The position numbers were made by a program, and so were the translations under genes. A stretch of DNA of 64,000 nt from JBBRHQ01 sp963738305 (GTDB taxonomy: Bacteria > Actinomycetota > Thermoleophilia > Solirubrobacterales > 70-9): NCBI GenBank assembly GCA_963738305.1, contig CAVTVU010000001.1, positions 496,001-560,000 on the forward strand. The letters are read 5' to 3'. Shown piece by piece: positions 1-7,652 of this stretch. The notes beneath the pieces were generated by a model that had not been told where the DNA came from, ran no database searches, and was given only the letters and a program-made list of their open reading frames with translations. Each line of letters starts with the position of its first letter. Position 1 is the first letter of the stretch.

Positions 1-63
1 GGCGATCTCCGCGAGGGTGTAGGCGCCGAGCGCCACCGGCCCGGTGCCGACCAGCTCGACCAC
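1..63 (-). CDS. N-terminal fragment of an unknown, probably membrane, protein
   Basis: A minus-strand frame runs off the left edge of the window. From a GTG at 61-63 it reads a hydrophobic stretch (VVELVGTGPVALGAYTLAE), which looks like the start of a membrane segment. A purine-rich AGGGG lies about 13 nt upstream. It follows the gene at 72-1091 in the same direction and could be in one operon with it. Only about 20 residues are visible, so no family can be named and the start is uncertain. Confidence 0.3.
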   Translation of the reverse strand, partial: MVELVGTGPVALGAYTLAEIA

Positions 64-71
64 GGCGGTGA

Positions 72-1091
72 TCAGCCCCTGCCGGGACGCCGTCGCGGTT
101 CTCCTGCTCGGGCGCCGTCAACCGGGCCCTCCCTCGGTGGGCGCGCCGGCCCGCCGCGCGGGGACGAGGCGGATCGCGCAGGGGACCGAGCGGTCCTCGC
201 CGATCCTGAGCTCCCGGCCCGGGTCTCCCCCGCCGGCGGCAGGCTCCACGGCGGGGCGGGGTCATCGTCGCGCGCGAAGACCTCGCGGGCCGCCTCGGAG
301 GCAGTCTCGGTGACCCAGACGTCGGAGCCGCCGAAGAGGCCCCGGCCGGGGGTCTCGCCCGGGACGAAGGCGATCTCGAGCAGGTCGTTGGCGCGATCGG
401 GAGGCGGGAAGCGGCGGGCCAGGTCGGGCGAGGCCGAGGTCGTGTCGTCGTCCTCCTCGATCCGGCTCAGCGCGCCGGTCAGCTCGTCGCTCGCCACCTC
501 CGGCAGCGGCACCGTGGCGCCGAGGTCGGGCGAGAGGTACATCGGCCGCCGCTCGGTCTTCCCCGACAGCCCCCACGGCCCGACGTTTCGCTTCGTCACC
601 CGGTAGACGATGTAGTCGATCAGGTGCTGGACGTCCTGCCAGCTCGGCAGCTTGCGTGCCCCCAGCGAGGCGGGCGTCTTCTCCAGCTGCACCCAGGTGC
701 CGTCGCTGGTGCGGCCGTGGAGCTTCTCGCGGACCAGGGGGCCTTTCATGCCGATGTCGGGAAATTCCTTCTTATCAATTGTCTTGTGGTGGCTGGAGAT
801 CCGCTCGCGGCTGCCGTCGGGAAAGCGCCAGCGCTGATAGAGCTCGGGCTGATCGACCAGGACGTGGCCGCCGCAGAGGACGTCGCGCAGCTGCTCGACG
901 TCGAGGCCGTGCTGCTCGAGGTCGGCGATGATCGCCGCCTCCTCCGGGGTCAGCCTCGCGGCGGCCTTCGCCAGGCCCTTGCGGTAGCTGCCCGAGCGGG
1001 CGGTGATCTCGACCATCAGCCGCACCCGGTCGCGGATCCGCTCGGTCTCGCGGGCGCCGAGTTCGGGCTCGGTGGCGGTCTCGGTGCTCAC
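72..1091 (-). CDS. Hypothetical protein with a probable C-terminal frameshift
   Basis: The function is not recognised. The GTG start at 1091 gives VSTETATEPELG. The next ~270 residues have normal coding composition: a helical N-terminus rich in Arg and Glu, a central SSHHKT/KGPLVREKLHG region, then an acidic stretch EEDDD. After VFARDDDP (about position 260) this frame turns into an Arg/Pro-rich tail ending at 72. The neighbouring frame instead continues sensibly with ELRIGEDRSVPCAIRLVPA and stops at 118-120. A one-base slip near 245-265, in a G-rich stretch, is therefore likely, and the native end is probably 118. It is the last complete gene of the minus-strand redox block, but nothing in it shows a redox role. 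Confidence 0.7.
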   Translation of the reverse strand: MSTETATEPELGARETERIRDRVRLMVEITARSGSYRKGLAKAAARLTPEEAAIIADLEQHGLDVEQLRDVLCGGHVLVDQPELYQRWRFPDGSRERISSHHKTIDKKEFPDIGMKGPLVREKLHGRTSDGTWVQLEKTPASLGARKLPSWQDVQHLIDYIVYRVTKRNVGPWGLSGKTERRPMYLSPDLGATVPLPEVASDELTGALSRIEEDDDTTSASPDLARRFPPPDRANDLLEIAFVPGETPGRGLFGGSDVWVTETASEAAREVFARDDDPAPPWSLPPAGETRAGSSGSARTARSPARSASSPRGGPARPPREGPVDGARAGEPRRRPGRG

Positions 1092-1143
1092 GGCCCAGAA
1101 TCTATGCGAAGGGGCCGTGACCTGCGGGACCGGCGGGCGAGTG

Positions 1144-1740
1144 CTAGGTACCGATGCCGGCGCCCTGTGATCGCGGCGGGCGCCTGGCGGCGGCGGTCGG
1201 GGCGGGCCGGCCGCCGTAGCGGAGGGCGAGCAGGACCAGGACCGGAACGGCGCTGCCGACCACGATCGCCTGCATCCAGAGGCTGGCCCCGTCGGTGCCC
1301 GAGCCCAGCGAGTGGACGACGGCAAGCGCGTAGACCAGCACCGTGGCGCGGTGGATCTGGCGCCAGCGTCGCGCCCCGATCCGGCGCCGCACGTAGAAGG
1401 TCGGCCCCAGCAGGAGAGCCAGGTAGCCGCCGAGGATGCCGAGCCCGACCCAGAGCGGGCGGTAGCCGATCGTGAACGGGATCGCGATCCCGGTGATGCC
1501 GGGGCTGAGCCATTTGTCGCCGAGCAGGCAGATGCCGTGCACGGCGATCGCGACCAGCCCGGTCAGCGCCACCTGCTGGTGGACCTTGACCAGGTTGCGC
1601 TTCAGACCCGGGGGCTTGGGCAGGCTCGAGGCCAGATAGAGGCCGATCAGCACCGCGGTCGCGATCAGGAAGAAGGCGACGATGCCGGCCGAACGCGCCA
1701 CCAGCCACCACGGGTAGTTGGCGGGGTCGGGCTCAGTCAC
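1144..1740 (-). CDS. Ferric reductase-like transmembrane heme protein
   Basis: The protein has about 198 residues and starts at GTG 1740 (VTEPDPANYPWW). It shows five to six hydrophobic segments with histidines placed as in ferric-reductase/MsrQ-type cytochrome b domains (VHQQVALTG, VHGICLL, QIHRATVLVYALAVVHSLG). Family knowledge says such proteins bind b heme in the membrane and pass electrons from a cytoplasmic donor. The gene overlaps the upstream small membrane gene by 8 bp. The ApbE, ferredoxin reductase and ferredoxin genes nearby suggest one electron-transfer unit; that functional link is inference. No NAD/FAD domain is fused to it. Confidence 0.8.
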   Translation of the reverse strand: MTEPDPANYPWWLVARSAGIVAFFLIATAVLIGLYLASSLPKPPGLKRNLVKVHQQVALTGLVAIAVHGICLLGDKWLSPGITGIAIPFTIGYRPLWVGLGILGGYLALLLGPTFYVRRRIGARRWRQIHRATVLVYALAVVHSLGSGTDGASLWMQAIVVGSAVPVLVLLALRYGGRPAPTAAARRPPRSQGAGIGT

Positions 1741-1966
1741 CGCGATTGCCTTCGGGGGACTCGGGCTCCCCCCCGCGGGTCGCGGGCGGGGCCTGCTTGG
1801 CGGGAACCTGCGCCGGGCCGGTGACGGCAACCGTGGTCGGCCCGCTGAACATGGTGTAGGCCGCCAGCCCCGCGAGGGCCAGGAGGACAGCGATCGCCGC
1901 GATCAACTGAGCCGGGGAGTGCCGGGCGGCGACCGAAGGGGCTGCGCGTCCCGCCGCCGGGCTCAC
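1733..1966 (-). CDS. Small single-pass membrane protein
   Basis: A 77-residue protein with one clear hydrophobic helix (LIAAIAVLLALAGLAAYTMF) and a polar, Pro-rich C-terminal tail that would lie on one side of the membrane. It starts at GTG 1966, which overlaps the stop of the preceding gene (GTGA). It overlaps the ferric-reductase-like gene by 8 bp. The tight coupling suggests a small accessory subunit of the redox system. No family was recognised. Confidence 0.6.
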   Translation of the reverse strand: MSPAAGRAAPSVAARHSPAQLIAAIAVLLALAGLAAYTMFSGPTTVAVTGPAQVPAKQAPPATRGGEPESPEGNRGD

Positions 1967-2247
1967 GGCGCCACCGGGGAGGTGCGGGAGACGATCGTCG
2001 TCGCCTGCTTGACCTGGCCGCCCTTGCCCGCCGGCTGGCTCACGGCCCGAACCGCAGGCCCCGGTCCCAGCGCGGGATCCCTGCCGCTTCGGACCTGGGT
2101 CGCCAGCAGGGTCAGGATGACGAAGAACAACCCGAGCGCCGCGGTGATCACCGCCAGCGGGCTCGGCAGCGGTCGCCGGGCCGTGGTTCGCGCCGGCGGC
2201 TTTTCGGCGGCGCCGCCATCGCCCGGGGTCAAGGGGTTCTCGGTCAT
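1963..2247 (-). CDS. Small single-pass membrane protein
   Basis: A 94-residue protein starting at ATG 2247 (MTENPLTPGDGG), with GGGAGGAAT about 8 nt upstream as a good ribosome site. It has one membrane helix (LAVITAALGLFFVILTLLA) and a short basic tail that includes RTSPVAP. It overlaps the next gene by GTGA and lies 4 bp after the lipoprotein gene. It is probably part of the same operon as the ferric-reductase-like protein. No homologous family is recognised. Confidence 0.6.
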   Translation of the reverse strand: MTENPLTPGDGGAAEKPPARTTARRPLPSPLAVITAALGLFFVILTLLATQVRSGRDPALGPGPAVRAVSQPAGKGGQVKQATTIVSRTSPVAP

Positions 2248-2251
2248 CGAT

Positions 2252-2858
2252 TCATTCCTCCCCGCAGACCCGGAAGCCGTAGCCGCGGGCAAACGCCGTC
2301 AGCGCCACGGTCAGATTGTCCAACTCGCCGCGAAGCTGCCGCAACCTCGGCACGTCCACCGCGGCGAGGGCGTTGCGGATCTGGCGACGCAGGACGAGCT
2401 GGCGGCTGATCGGATCGAACAGGTTGGCCCGCAGGGCGGAGCGGTCGCCGGGCGGAGCGGGCACGGCCTCGATCTGAGACAGCTGTTTCGTCCACAGCGC
2501 GATCGTGTCGTCATATGCGTTGACCGCCTCGCTCTCGTTGGTCGACTTGCCGACCCGCTCGCGGGCGCCGGTGTGCTCGGGGTCGAGCTTGCTGCAGATC
2601 CGGTCGATCCGGTCGGATGTACGCCCTCCTGGCGGGATCGGAAACGGCGCTGCTCGGCACCTTCGGAGAGCCACCGGTTTGCCCAGCCGGGGGCTGGGCC
2701 CCGGTCGTCGTGGCGCTGGTCGCGACCGTGCCGGTCTCGCCCTCGCCGCGGCGCGTGTCACCGCCACAGCCCGGGGCGAGCGCCACCAGCACGACCAGTG
2801 CCGCCGCGAGCGCGGGCCAGGGCGGAATCGCCGCCGGGATGCGGGTCCGGGCGGCCAT
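2252..2858 (-). pseudogene. Predicted lipoprotein gene interrupted by a frameshift
   Basis: From ATG 2858 one frame encodes a lipoprotein signal (MAARTRIPAAIPPWP, then a hydrophobic run ending in the lipobox LAPGC) and a Thr/Ala-rich linker. Near 2620-2640 that frame becomes arginine-rich nonsense. The next frame carries a coherent helical domain (SDRIDRICSKLDPEHTG ... GYGFRVCGEE) ending at 2252. The span of 607 nt is one base over a multiple of three, so a one-base insertion is the simplest explanation. If corrected it would be a ~200-residue secreted lipoprotein. Two cysteines (RICSKL and RVCGEE) might pair. The function is unknown. Confidence 0.65.
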
Positions 2859-2863
2859 CGAGG

Positions 2864-3070
2864 CTAGGGGTACACCTGCTCGCCGGTGTCGGTGTCGATC
2901 ACGGCGATCGCCACCGAGGGGCAGATCTCGGCCGCCTCCATGATCAGCTCGGGAGGGCCCTCGCCGATCACGTGGGCGGTGTCGTTGAGCGCGAACACCG
3001 CCGGCGCCAGCTCGACGCAGTCCCCGTGCGCGGCGCAGGCGCCCTCATCAACTCGCGGTACGTAGCTCAT
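2864..3070 (-). CDS. Ferredoxin, 3Fe-4S single-cluster type
   Basis: A 68-residue acidic protein with the spacing typical of actinobacterial P450-type ferredoxins: ACAAHGDC near residues 11-18 and EICPSVA near residue 49. In this family a His or other residue replaces the second cysteine, giving a 3Fe-4S (or labile 4Fe-4S) cluster. It is a small soluble electron carrier in the cytoplasm. Its first 23 bp overlap the 3' end of the ferredoxin reductase gene, so the two are almost certainly partners. No cytochrome P450 gene is present in the window, so the final acceptor is unknown. The membrane heme protein downstream is one candidate. Confidence 0.88.
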   Translation of the reverse strand: MSYVPRVDEGACAAHGDCVELAPAVFALNDTAHVIGEGPPELIMEAAEICPSVAIAVIDTDTGEQVYP

Positions 3071-4247
3071 CCTCGCTCCTCTCGGGGTCTGAAGTGCCGG
3101 CCGCGATCTGCTTTCGCATCGCCGCGAGCTCCCTGGGGCGAGCGACGGCCATGCCGGCCACCGGGGTCCCCTCGCGCCACATCAGCGCGCTGAAGTCACG
3201 CTTATCCGGGTCGCCGTCTATCTCGATCTGATCCGCCTCGCGCGCGTCGCCGATCAGCTGCACCCGCAGCCCGTACTGGTCGGTCCAGAACGAGGGCAGC
3301 GAGAGAGGCAGGGGGTCGAGCCCGAGGATCGCCCGCGCGACCTGGGCACCCTGGCGGGAGGCCGCCTCCCATTGCTCGCTGCGCTCATGGGCCCCGGTGA
3401 CCGAGTTCAGCTGCCGGGCGCTGTCGCCGGCGGCGTAGACGTCGGGGGCACCGGTGCGGCCGCTGGAGTCGGTCGGCACGCCCCCGGGGTCCAGCCCGCT
3501 GCCCTCGAGCCACTCCGTCGCGGGCTCGATCCCGATTCCCACCACCAGCGCGTCGCACTCGAGTCGCCGTCCGTCGGTCAGCTGGACCCAGCCGGTGCCG
3601 TCGCTCCCCTCGCCGAGCCGCGCCACCTGGGCCGAGAGCAGGACCTCGACCCCCTCGGCACGATGCATCTCGACGAACCAGCCGGCGAGCCGGGGACCCA
3701 GAACCCGAAGCAGCGGTGCGGGAGCCGCCTCGAGGACCGTGACGCCGAGGCCGAGGCTGCGGGCGGTGGCCGCGACCTCGAGGCCGATGAATCCGGCGCC
3801 GACGACGACCAGGGCGGCGCCGGGGCGAAGCGCATCGCGCAGGCGAACCGCGTCCTCGACCGTGCGCAGCGTGTGGGTTCCGGCGAACTGCTCGGTGCCG
3901 GGAAGCACGCGGGGGCGGCTTCCCGAGGCGATCAGGAGCGAGTCATAGCCGAGGGTCGCGCCGGAGTCGAGGGTGACCGTCCTGCGTCCGGGGTCGAGTG
4001 CGACCGCTCTCTCGCCGAGCAGCAGCTCGATCTCGCGCTCCGTGTACCAGTCGGCCGGGCGGAAGGCGAGCGCCTCGGGCTCCCGATCCCCGGAGAGGAC
4101 TGCCTTGGAGAGGGGCGGGCGGTCATAGGGGCGGCGCTCCTCCTCGCAGACGATCCTGATCCTCCCCTCGAACCCCTGGGAGCGCAGGGTCTCGCAGCAG
4201 CGCTGCGCGGCCAGCCCGCCGCCGGCGATCAGGACCCCGTCGCTCAC
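3048..4247 (-). CDS. NAD(P)H-dependent ferredoxin reductase, FAD-binding
   Basis: A 399-residue, two-dinucleotide-fold flavoprotein of the rhodocoxin/putidaredoxin reductase type. The FAD fold opens with LIAGGGLAA (residues 6-14), the NAD fold has GAGFIGLEVAA (150-160), and the second FAD motif is VYAAGDSA. The C-terminal reductase domain follows (FWTDQYGLRVQLIGDA). It should pass electrons from NAD(P)H through FAD to the ferredoxin encoded immediately after it, with 23 bp of overlap. It starts at GTG 4247, which overlaps the stop of a short upstream ORF (GTGA). Confidence 0.92.
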   Translation of the reverse strand: MSDGVLIAGGGLAAQRCCETLRSQGFEGRIRIVCEEERRPYDRPPLSKAVLSGDREPEALAFRPADWYTEREIELLLGERAVALDPGRRTVTLDSGATLGYDSLLIASGSRPRVLPGTEQFAGTHTLRTVEDAVRLRDALRPGAALVVVGAGFIGLEVAATARSLGLGVTVLEAAPAPLLRVLGPRLAGWFVEMHRAEGVEVLLSAQVARLGEGSDGTGWVQLTDGRRLECDALVVGIGIEPATEWLEGSGLDPGGVPTDSSGRTGAPDVYAAGDSARQLNSVTGAHERSEQWEAASRQGAQVARAILGLDPLPLSLPSFWTDQYGLRVQLIGDAREADQIEIDGDPDKRDFSALMWREGTPVAGMAVARPRELAAMRKQIAAGTSDPERSEDELRTAS

Positions 4248-4351
4248 TTGTTACCCCGCATTTCGCTCTCTGCGTGGCCCTCGCTGCCGCTGTCGGCGCG
4301 CTCGAAAACCATCTCGACCGCCGAGTCTATGTCGCGAGTCGCGGACGGCAT
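4244..4351 (-). CDS. Short ORF coupled to the ferredoxin reductase start
   Basis: A 35-codon frame (MPSATRDIDSAVEMVFERAD, ending MRGNK) begins at ATG 4351. Its TGA overlaps the GTG start of the reductase as GTGA. The peptide is acidic and looks helical, and it has no match that I recognise. The exact overlap suggests translational coupling, either as a real small protein or as a leader that sets reductase translation. An in-frame stop lies just upstream, so it is not the end of a longer gene. The ribosome site is weak. Confidence 0.4.
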   Translation of the reverse strand: MPSATRDIDSAVEMVFERADSGSEGHAESEMRGNK

Positions 4352-4442
4352 CGGGGTTTTGCCGACCCTTTACTTTGGGTTTTCCGGGGAGAAATCGCCC
4401 CTCGGCGCCGTTCCTGCAAGGAGCTTCAAGGCTCCCGCGCCC

Positions 4443-5408
4443 TCAGGCGGGCGTCGCCGCCCCGGCCGGCGGCCCGCCCCCCTCCGCCCCGATCCGCTCC
4501 ACGCCGCCGTCGTCGGCGACGATCAGCCCGCCGCCCGGCAGCAGGAACTCGCGGGCCCCGAGGGGTCCGCTGAGAAGCGCCGCCTTCGCCAGGGTGTCGG
4601 CCTCGAGCGCGGTCGGTGCGCGGGCGCTGGCGCAGATCAGACCGGTCCAGGCGGATTCGCCGCTGGAGGGGTCGATCAGGTGATGGGCGTGGCCCCCGTC
4701 GGAGGTGCGCCAGAGGCGCGCGTCGATCCCCGAGGTCGCCACCGCCCCCCTGGTGATCGGGAAGGTCTCGATCGCGTCGCCGCTCACCGGGTGGCGCACC
4801 TCGATCTCGACCGGCTCGTCCCAGGGCAGCCTGCCCCCGACCCGGACGTCGCCGCCGCAGTCGATCGCGTAGCGGGCGTAGGGGGAGAGCCGTGCGGCGA
4901 TCATGTCCGCCGCAAGGCCCTTGCCGATGCCTCCGCTGTCGAACATCAGCCCCGGCGGGCGCCGGATCGCGCCCTCGTCCTCGCTGACGGCAAAGCCCCT
5001 CCAGGCCGCCGCCGGACTCGGCTTCGCCGGGCGCCGGCGGGGGGCGCCGGCCAGCGCCTCCGCGAGCGGCGAGGAGGCGACGCCCTCCCGGGACTCCGCG
5101 TAGCCGATCGCCTCCAGCTCGGGCAGGAGCGAGGGGTCGACGAGGCCGCCGGTGCGCTCCGCTGCCCAGATCCCGGCCCGGACGGCACTCCGCAGCAGGG
5201 TCGACGCCGGGACCACCTCGCGAGGGTCGCGGTTCAGCCGGGAGAGCTCGCTCTCGGGGCGAAACCGCGAGAGCGCGCGGTCGAAGTCGATCAGCGCCGA
5301 CTCCACCTCGGCCGCCATTGCCTCGGGCTCGGGCAGCCCGTCGTCGAGGCGGGCCCCGATCAGCACGCGAACCTCGGTTCCCATCGTCCGAAAGGAGCGC
5401 TCGACCAT
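4443..5408 (-). CDS. apbE: FAD:protein FMN transferase (ApbE family)
   Basis: A 321-residue protein from ATG 5408. It carries the ApbE hallmarks: RTMGTEVRV at the N-terminus, DSGGIGKGLAADMIA (157-171), the AIDCGGDVRVGG strand, and HHLIDPSSGESA (about residue 233), whose acidic and Ser/Thr residues bind Mg-FAD. ApbE proteins attach FMN covalently to a Thr in partner proteins such as RnfG/NqrC-type FMN-binding domains. No obvious FMN-binding partner was found in this window. The downstream genes encode the ferredoxin system and a ferric-reductase-like protein, so a role in membrane electron transfer is likely. No signal peptide is seen. Confidence 0.9.
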   Translation of the reverse strand: MVERSFRTMGTEVRVLIGARLDDGLPEPEAMAAEVESALIDFDRALSRFRPESELSRLNRDPREVVPASTLLRSAVRAGIWAAERTGGLVDPSLLPELEAIGYAESREGVASSPLAEALAGAPRRRPAKPSPAAAWRGFAVSEDEGAIRRPPGLMFDSGGIGKGLAADMIAARLSPYARYAIDCGGDVRVGGRLPWDEPVEIEVRHPVSGDAIETFPITRGAVATSGIDARLWRTSDGGHAHHLIDPSSGESAWTGLICASARAPTALEADTLAKAALLSGPLGAREFLLPGGGLIVADDGGVERIGAEGGGPPAGAATPA

Positions 5409-5482
5409 CAAGGGGATTCTCCCGGCTAGGGGCGACCCACGGTGCGCTCACCCCTCGATCCGGAAGCCGGGCGCCGGGCGGG

Positions 5483-5914
5483 CTATGCCTCCGCCAGCGG
5501 GTTATCCCAGCGCACGCCGGGGAAGCGGGCGAAGTCGCCGTCGGTGCTGCAGATGGTGAGGCCGTGCTCGATCGCCAGCGCCGCCAGGTGGGCGTCGGGA
5601 ACGAGGTCGGGACGGTTGACCTCCGGCATCAGCTGCTCGAGGACCTCGGCGTGGCGCTCCGTCGGCGACGGAATCCAGGCCGGGGCGGCGGAGAGCCAGG
5701 ATCGCACCTGCTGCCAGGAATCCGCGAGGGGGACCGGGCGCTCGAACAGCCGCGGGTTGCCGACCAGCCGGAGGAAGGCGAGGATCGAGGGCCAGGGGAA
5801 CCCCACTCGGGGCACCCCCGCAAGCCGTTCATCGAGCCAGGGCCGAGCCCGTTCGTGCTGGGGCAGCTCGCGAATCGAGGCGTAGACGAGCAGGTTGGCG
5901 TCGAGCAGGATCAG
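5483..5914 (-). CDS. vapC: VapC-type PIN-domain toxin
   Basis: The coding frame extends well upstream of the first standard start and begins LILLDANLLVYAS. The only plausible start is CTG at 5914, in a CTGA overlap with the antitoxin stop. This gives 143 residues, the usual VapC length. PIN acidic residues are visible: D5 (LLDAN), D107 (LVPDAHLAALA) and D125/D127 (CSTDGDF). VapC toxins are Mg-dependent RNases that cut tRNA or rRNA and are held inactive by VapB. The non-standard start is odd and could also be a sequence error for GTG or ATG. Confidence 0.85.
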   Translation of the reverse strand: MILLDANLLVYASIRELPQHERARPWLDERLAGVPRVGFPWPSILAFLRLVGNPRLFERPVPLADSWQQVRSWLSAAPAWIPSPTERHAEVLEQLMPEVNRPDLVPDAHLAALAIEHGLTICSTDGDFARFPGVRWDNPLAEA

Positions 5915-6159
5915 CGAAACGCCTCACCCTCGGCGCGTGCCAGGGCGCCGGCGACGTCGTCGAGATCGGCGACGAGCGGCCTGCCGACCGAGAAGGCGCG
6001 GGTCCGCACCGGCTCCCCGGGTACGGAGTCCTCCCGGTCGTGGTGCAGGCCGAGCCGGAGCAGCCGGTTGATCTCCTCCTTGAGACCGCGCTCGCCGCTG
6101 CGGCGGCGGCGCTGAAGCTCGGCGGCGACGTCTGGGTCCAGGGTCAGCGTGGTGCGCAT
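5911..6159 (-). CDS. vapB: VapB-type antitoxin
   Basis: An 82-residue protein from ATG 6159 (MRTTLTLDPDVAAEL). The N-terminal strand and helices (LTLDPDVAAELQRRR ... LKEEINRLLRLGL) form a ribbon-helix-helix DNA-binding unit. The C-terminal tail (FSVGRPLVADLDDVAGAL) is the typical VapC-neutralising segment. Its stop overlaps the toxin start. Such pairs usually repress their own promoter, here the ~118 bp between this gene and the divergent F420-type gene. That region contains repeated ATGA/GATG words that may be the operator. Confidence 0.88.
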   Translation of the reverse strand: MRTTLTLDPDVAAELQRRRRSGERGLKEEINRLLRLGLHHDREDSVPGEPVRTRAFSVGRPLVADLDDVAGALARAEGEAFR

Positions 6160-6277
6160 ATCGTCATCGAGACATCGTCTACTTGATGATTTGATGCTAC
6201 CACTAACCATGAACCACTATCGTCGGCGATCGGCTCGCACCGATCGCACCCACTCCGTCAAGCTTCGGCAACCCTTG

Positions 6278-6736
6278 ATGCCCGACTACCTCGATCTCGC
6301 CGATCGGTCCTGGCCGGTCCTCAGGCGGGTGATGGACGGCCACGCCCGCATCTACCGGGCGACCAACGGGCGGATCGGCGGGCGGGTGCCGGGGCTGCCC
6401 TCGCTGCTCCTACTCGAGCACGTCGGGCGAAAGAGCGGCAGGCGCCGCACCACCCCGCTCGTCTACATGCCCGACGGCGAGGAGATGGTGATCGTCGCCT
6501 CGAAGGGCGGTTACCCCCGCCACCCGGGCTGGCTCCACAACCTCCGCGCCCATCCCGACGCGGTGGTGCAGATCGGCTCGCGGCGGATCGCGGTGCGCGC
6601 TCGCGAGGCCGATGCCGAGGAGCGGCGGCGGCTCTGGCCGCGGGCGATCGAGCACAACCCCCACTGGGGCCGCTACCGCGAGCGCACCAAACGCGAGATC
6701 CCGCTGGTCATCCTCGAGCCGCGGCGCGCAGACTGA
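6278..6736 (+). CDS. Nitroreductase/deazaflavin (F420)-dependent oxidoreductase family protein
   Basis: A 152-residue protein when started at ATG 6278 (MPDYLDLADRSW). It matches the Ddn-like split-barrel family, with GRKSGRRRTTPLVYM, VIVASKGGYPRHPGWLHNL and a C-terminal REIPLVILEP. Family members bind F420 and reduce varied substrates such as quinones or nitro compounds; the physiological substrate cannot be told from the sequence. An ATG at 6209 would add 23 residues of poor composition, so the shorter form is preferred. A second member lies at 43061-43465. Confidence 0.85.
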   Translation: MPDYLDLADRSWPVLRRVMDGHARIYRATNGRIGGRVPGLPSLLLLEHVGRKSGRRRTTPLVYMPDGEEMVIVASKGGYPRHPGWLHNLRAHPDAVVQIGSRRIAVRAREADAEERRRLWPRAIEHNPHWGRYRERTKREIPLVILEPRRAD

Positions 6737-6798
6737 TCGGCTGCGGAGGCGGCCCACCGGCCTGTCAGGAGGGCGCCCCGGCGCGCGACTCACCAGGT

Positions 6799-7548
6799 GT
6801 GGAGGACCGAGCCCAATCTCAGCGACCGAGCCCTGGCGAGCAGGCGGGGCCGCCCGACCTGTCCGGCGATCAGCCGTATTCATCGCCCCCGCCGCCGCTC
6901 TACCTCAACCACAACGCCGCGCAGGACTGGCTGATCGCGCTCGAGTTCGGCCGGGTCGACGACGGCCAGCCGCCCGAGAGCTGGCGCCCGCTGAGCGATT
7001 CCTTCGGCTACCTGCACGACGGCCCCGGCGGGCGCTGCCTCGGCTTCAAGGGGCTGGGCCTGTCCGAGCTGGATCTCGAGGACCCGGCGCTGGCCGGCAT
7101 CTGGGAGGGGCCGAGATTCGACGCGCCGCAGCTCGGCCTCACCAACGTCCCCGCCGGCGAGGTCGCGCTCGCCGCCCGAGCCTTCTTCGACGGCGCCGAC
7201 TCGCTCAACCGCCGCTACTTCGACCTCGCCTGCGAGCGGAGCGGGGACGAGGCGCTCGACCTCTGGGGGAGCTGCCTCGAGGCCGGCGATGCGATGGCCC
7301 ACTTCGCCCTCGGCTACACGCTCTACGACCTCGGCCGGCACCACGAGGCCTACCGTCACCTGCGCCACTACGTCGAGATCGCGCCGGCCGGGAGCTGGAA
7401 CTGGTGCTGGTTCGGGAAGGCGGCCGAGGAGGTCGGCGAGTTCGAGGAGGCGAGGTTTGCCTACCGCCGCGCGGCCGAGCTGGAGCTGCAAGGCGAGCCG
7501 GAGACCGACGCCGAGGAGCTGCTGAATCGCCTCGAGGGACGCTGCTGA
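6799..7548 (+). CDS. TPR-like hypothetical protein
   Basis: A 249-residue protein from GTG 6799. The first ~35 residues are Pro/Ser/Gln-rich. The middle has a WLIALEFGRVDDG / FGYLHDGPGGRCLGFKGLGL region of unknown type. The C-terminal third contains tetratricopeptide-like helix pairs (FALGYTLYDLGRHHEAYRHL and CWFGKAAEEVGEFEEARFAY), typical of protein-protein contact surfaces. No signal peptide or membrane segment is present, so it is probably cytoplasmic. It stands alone on the plus strand, followed by genes on the other strand. The exact start is uncertain. Confidence 0.75.
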   Translation: MEDRAQSQRPSPGEQAGPPDLSGDQPYSSPPPPLYLNHNAAQDWLIALEFGRVDDGQPPESWRPLSDSFGYLHDGPGGRCLGFKGLGLSELDLEDPALAGIWEGPRFDAPQLGLTNVPAGEVALAARAFFDGADSLNRRYFDLACERSGDEALDLWGSCLEAGDAMAHFALGYTLYDLGRHHEAYRHLRHYVEIAPAGSWNWCWFGKAAEEVGEFEEARFAYRRAAELELQGEPETDAEELLNRLEGRC

Positions 7549-7652
7549 GCAGCAGCCGGTCCGGCGTGCCCCGGTGCGAAGCCGACTTGCGCCGCAACCT
7601 CCGTTTCCTCGATCGGAGTGGATCGCCCCGCGCGGCTCGCTTTAGGTCGACG

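Noticed and set aside
3372..5429. Long plus-strand open frame antisense to the ferredoxin reductase and ApbE genes
   Set aside because: It is a shadow of GC-rich coding DNA. The minus-strand proteins carry complete family motifs, and the plus-strand product has no recognisable domain.
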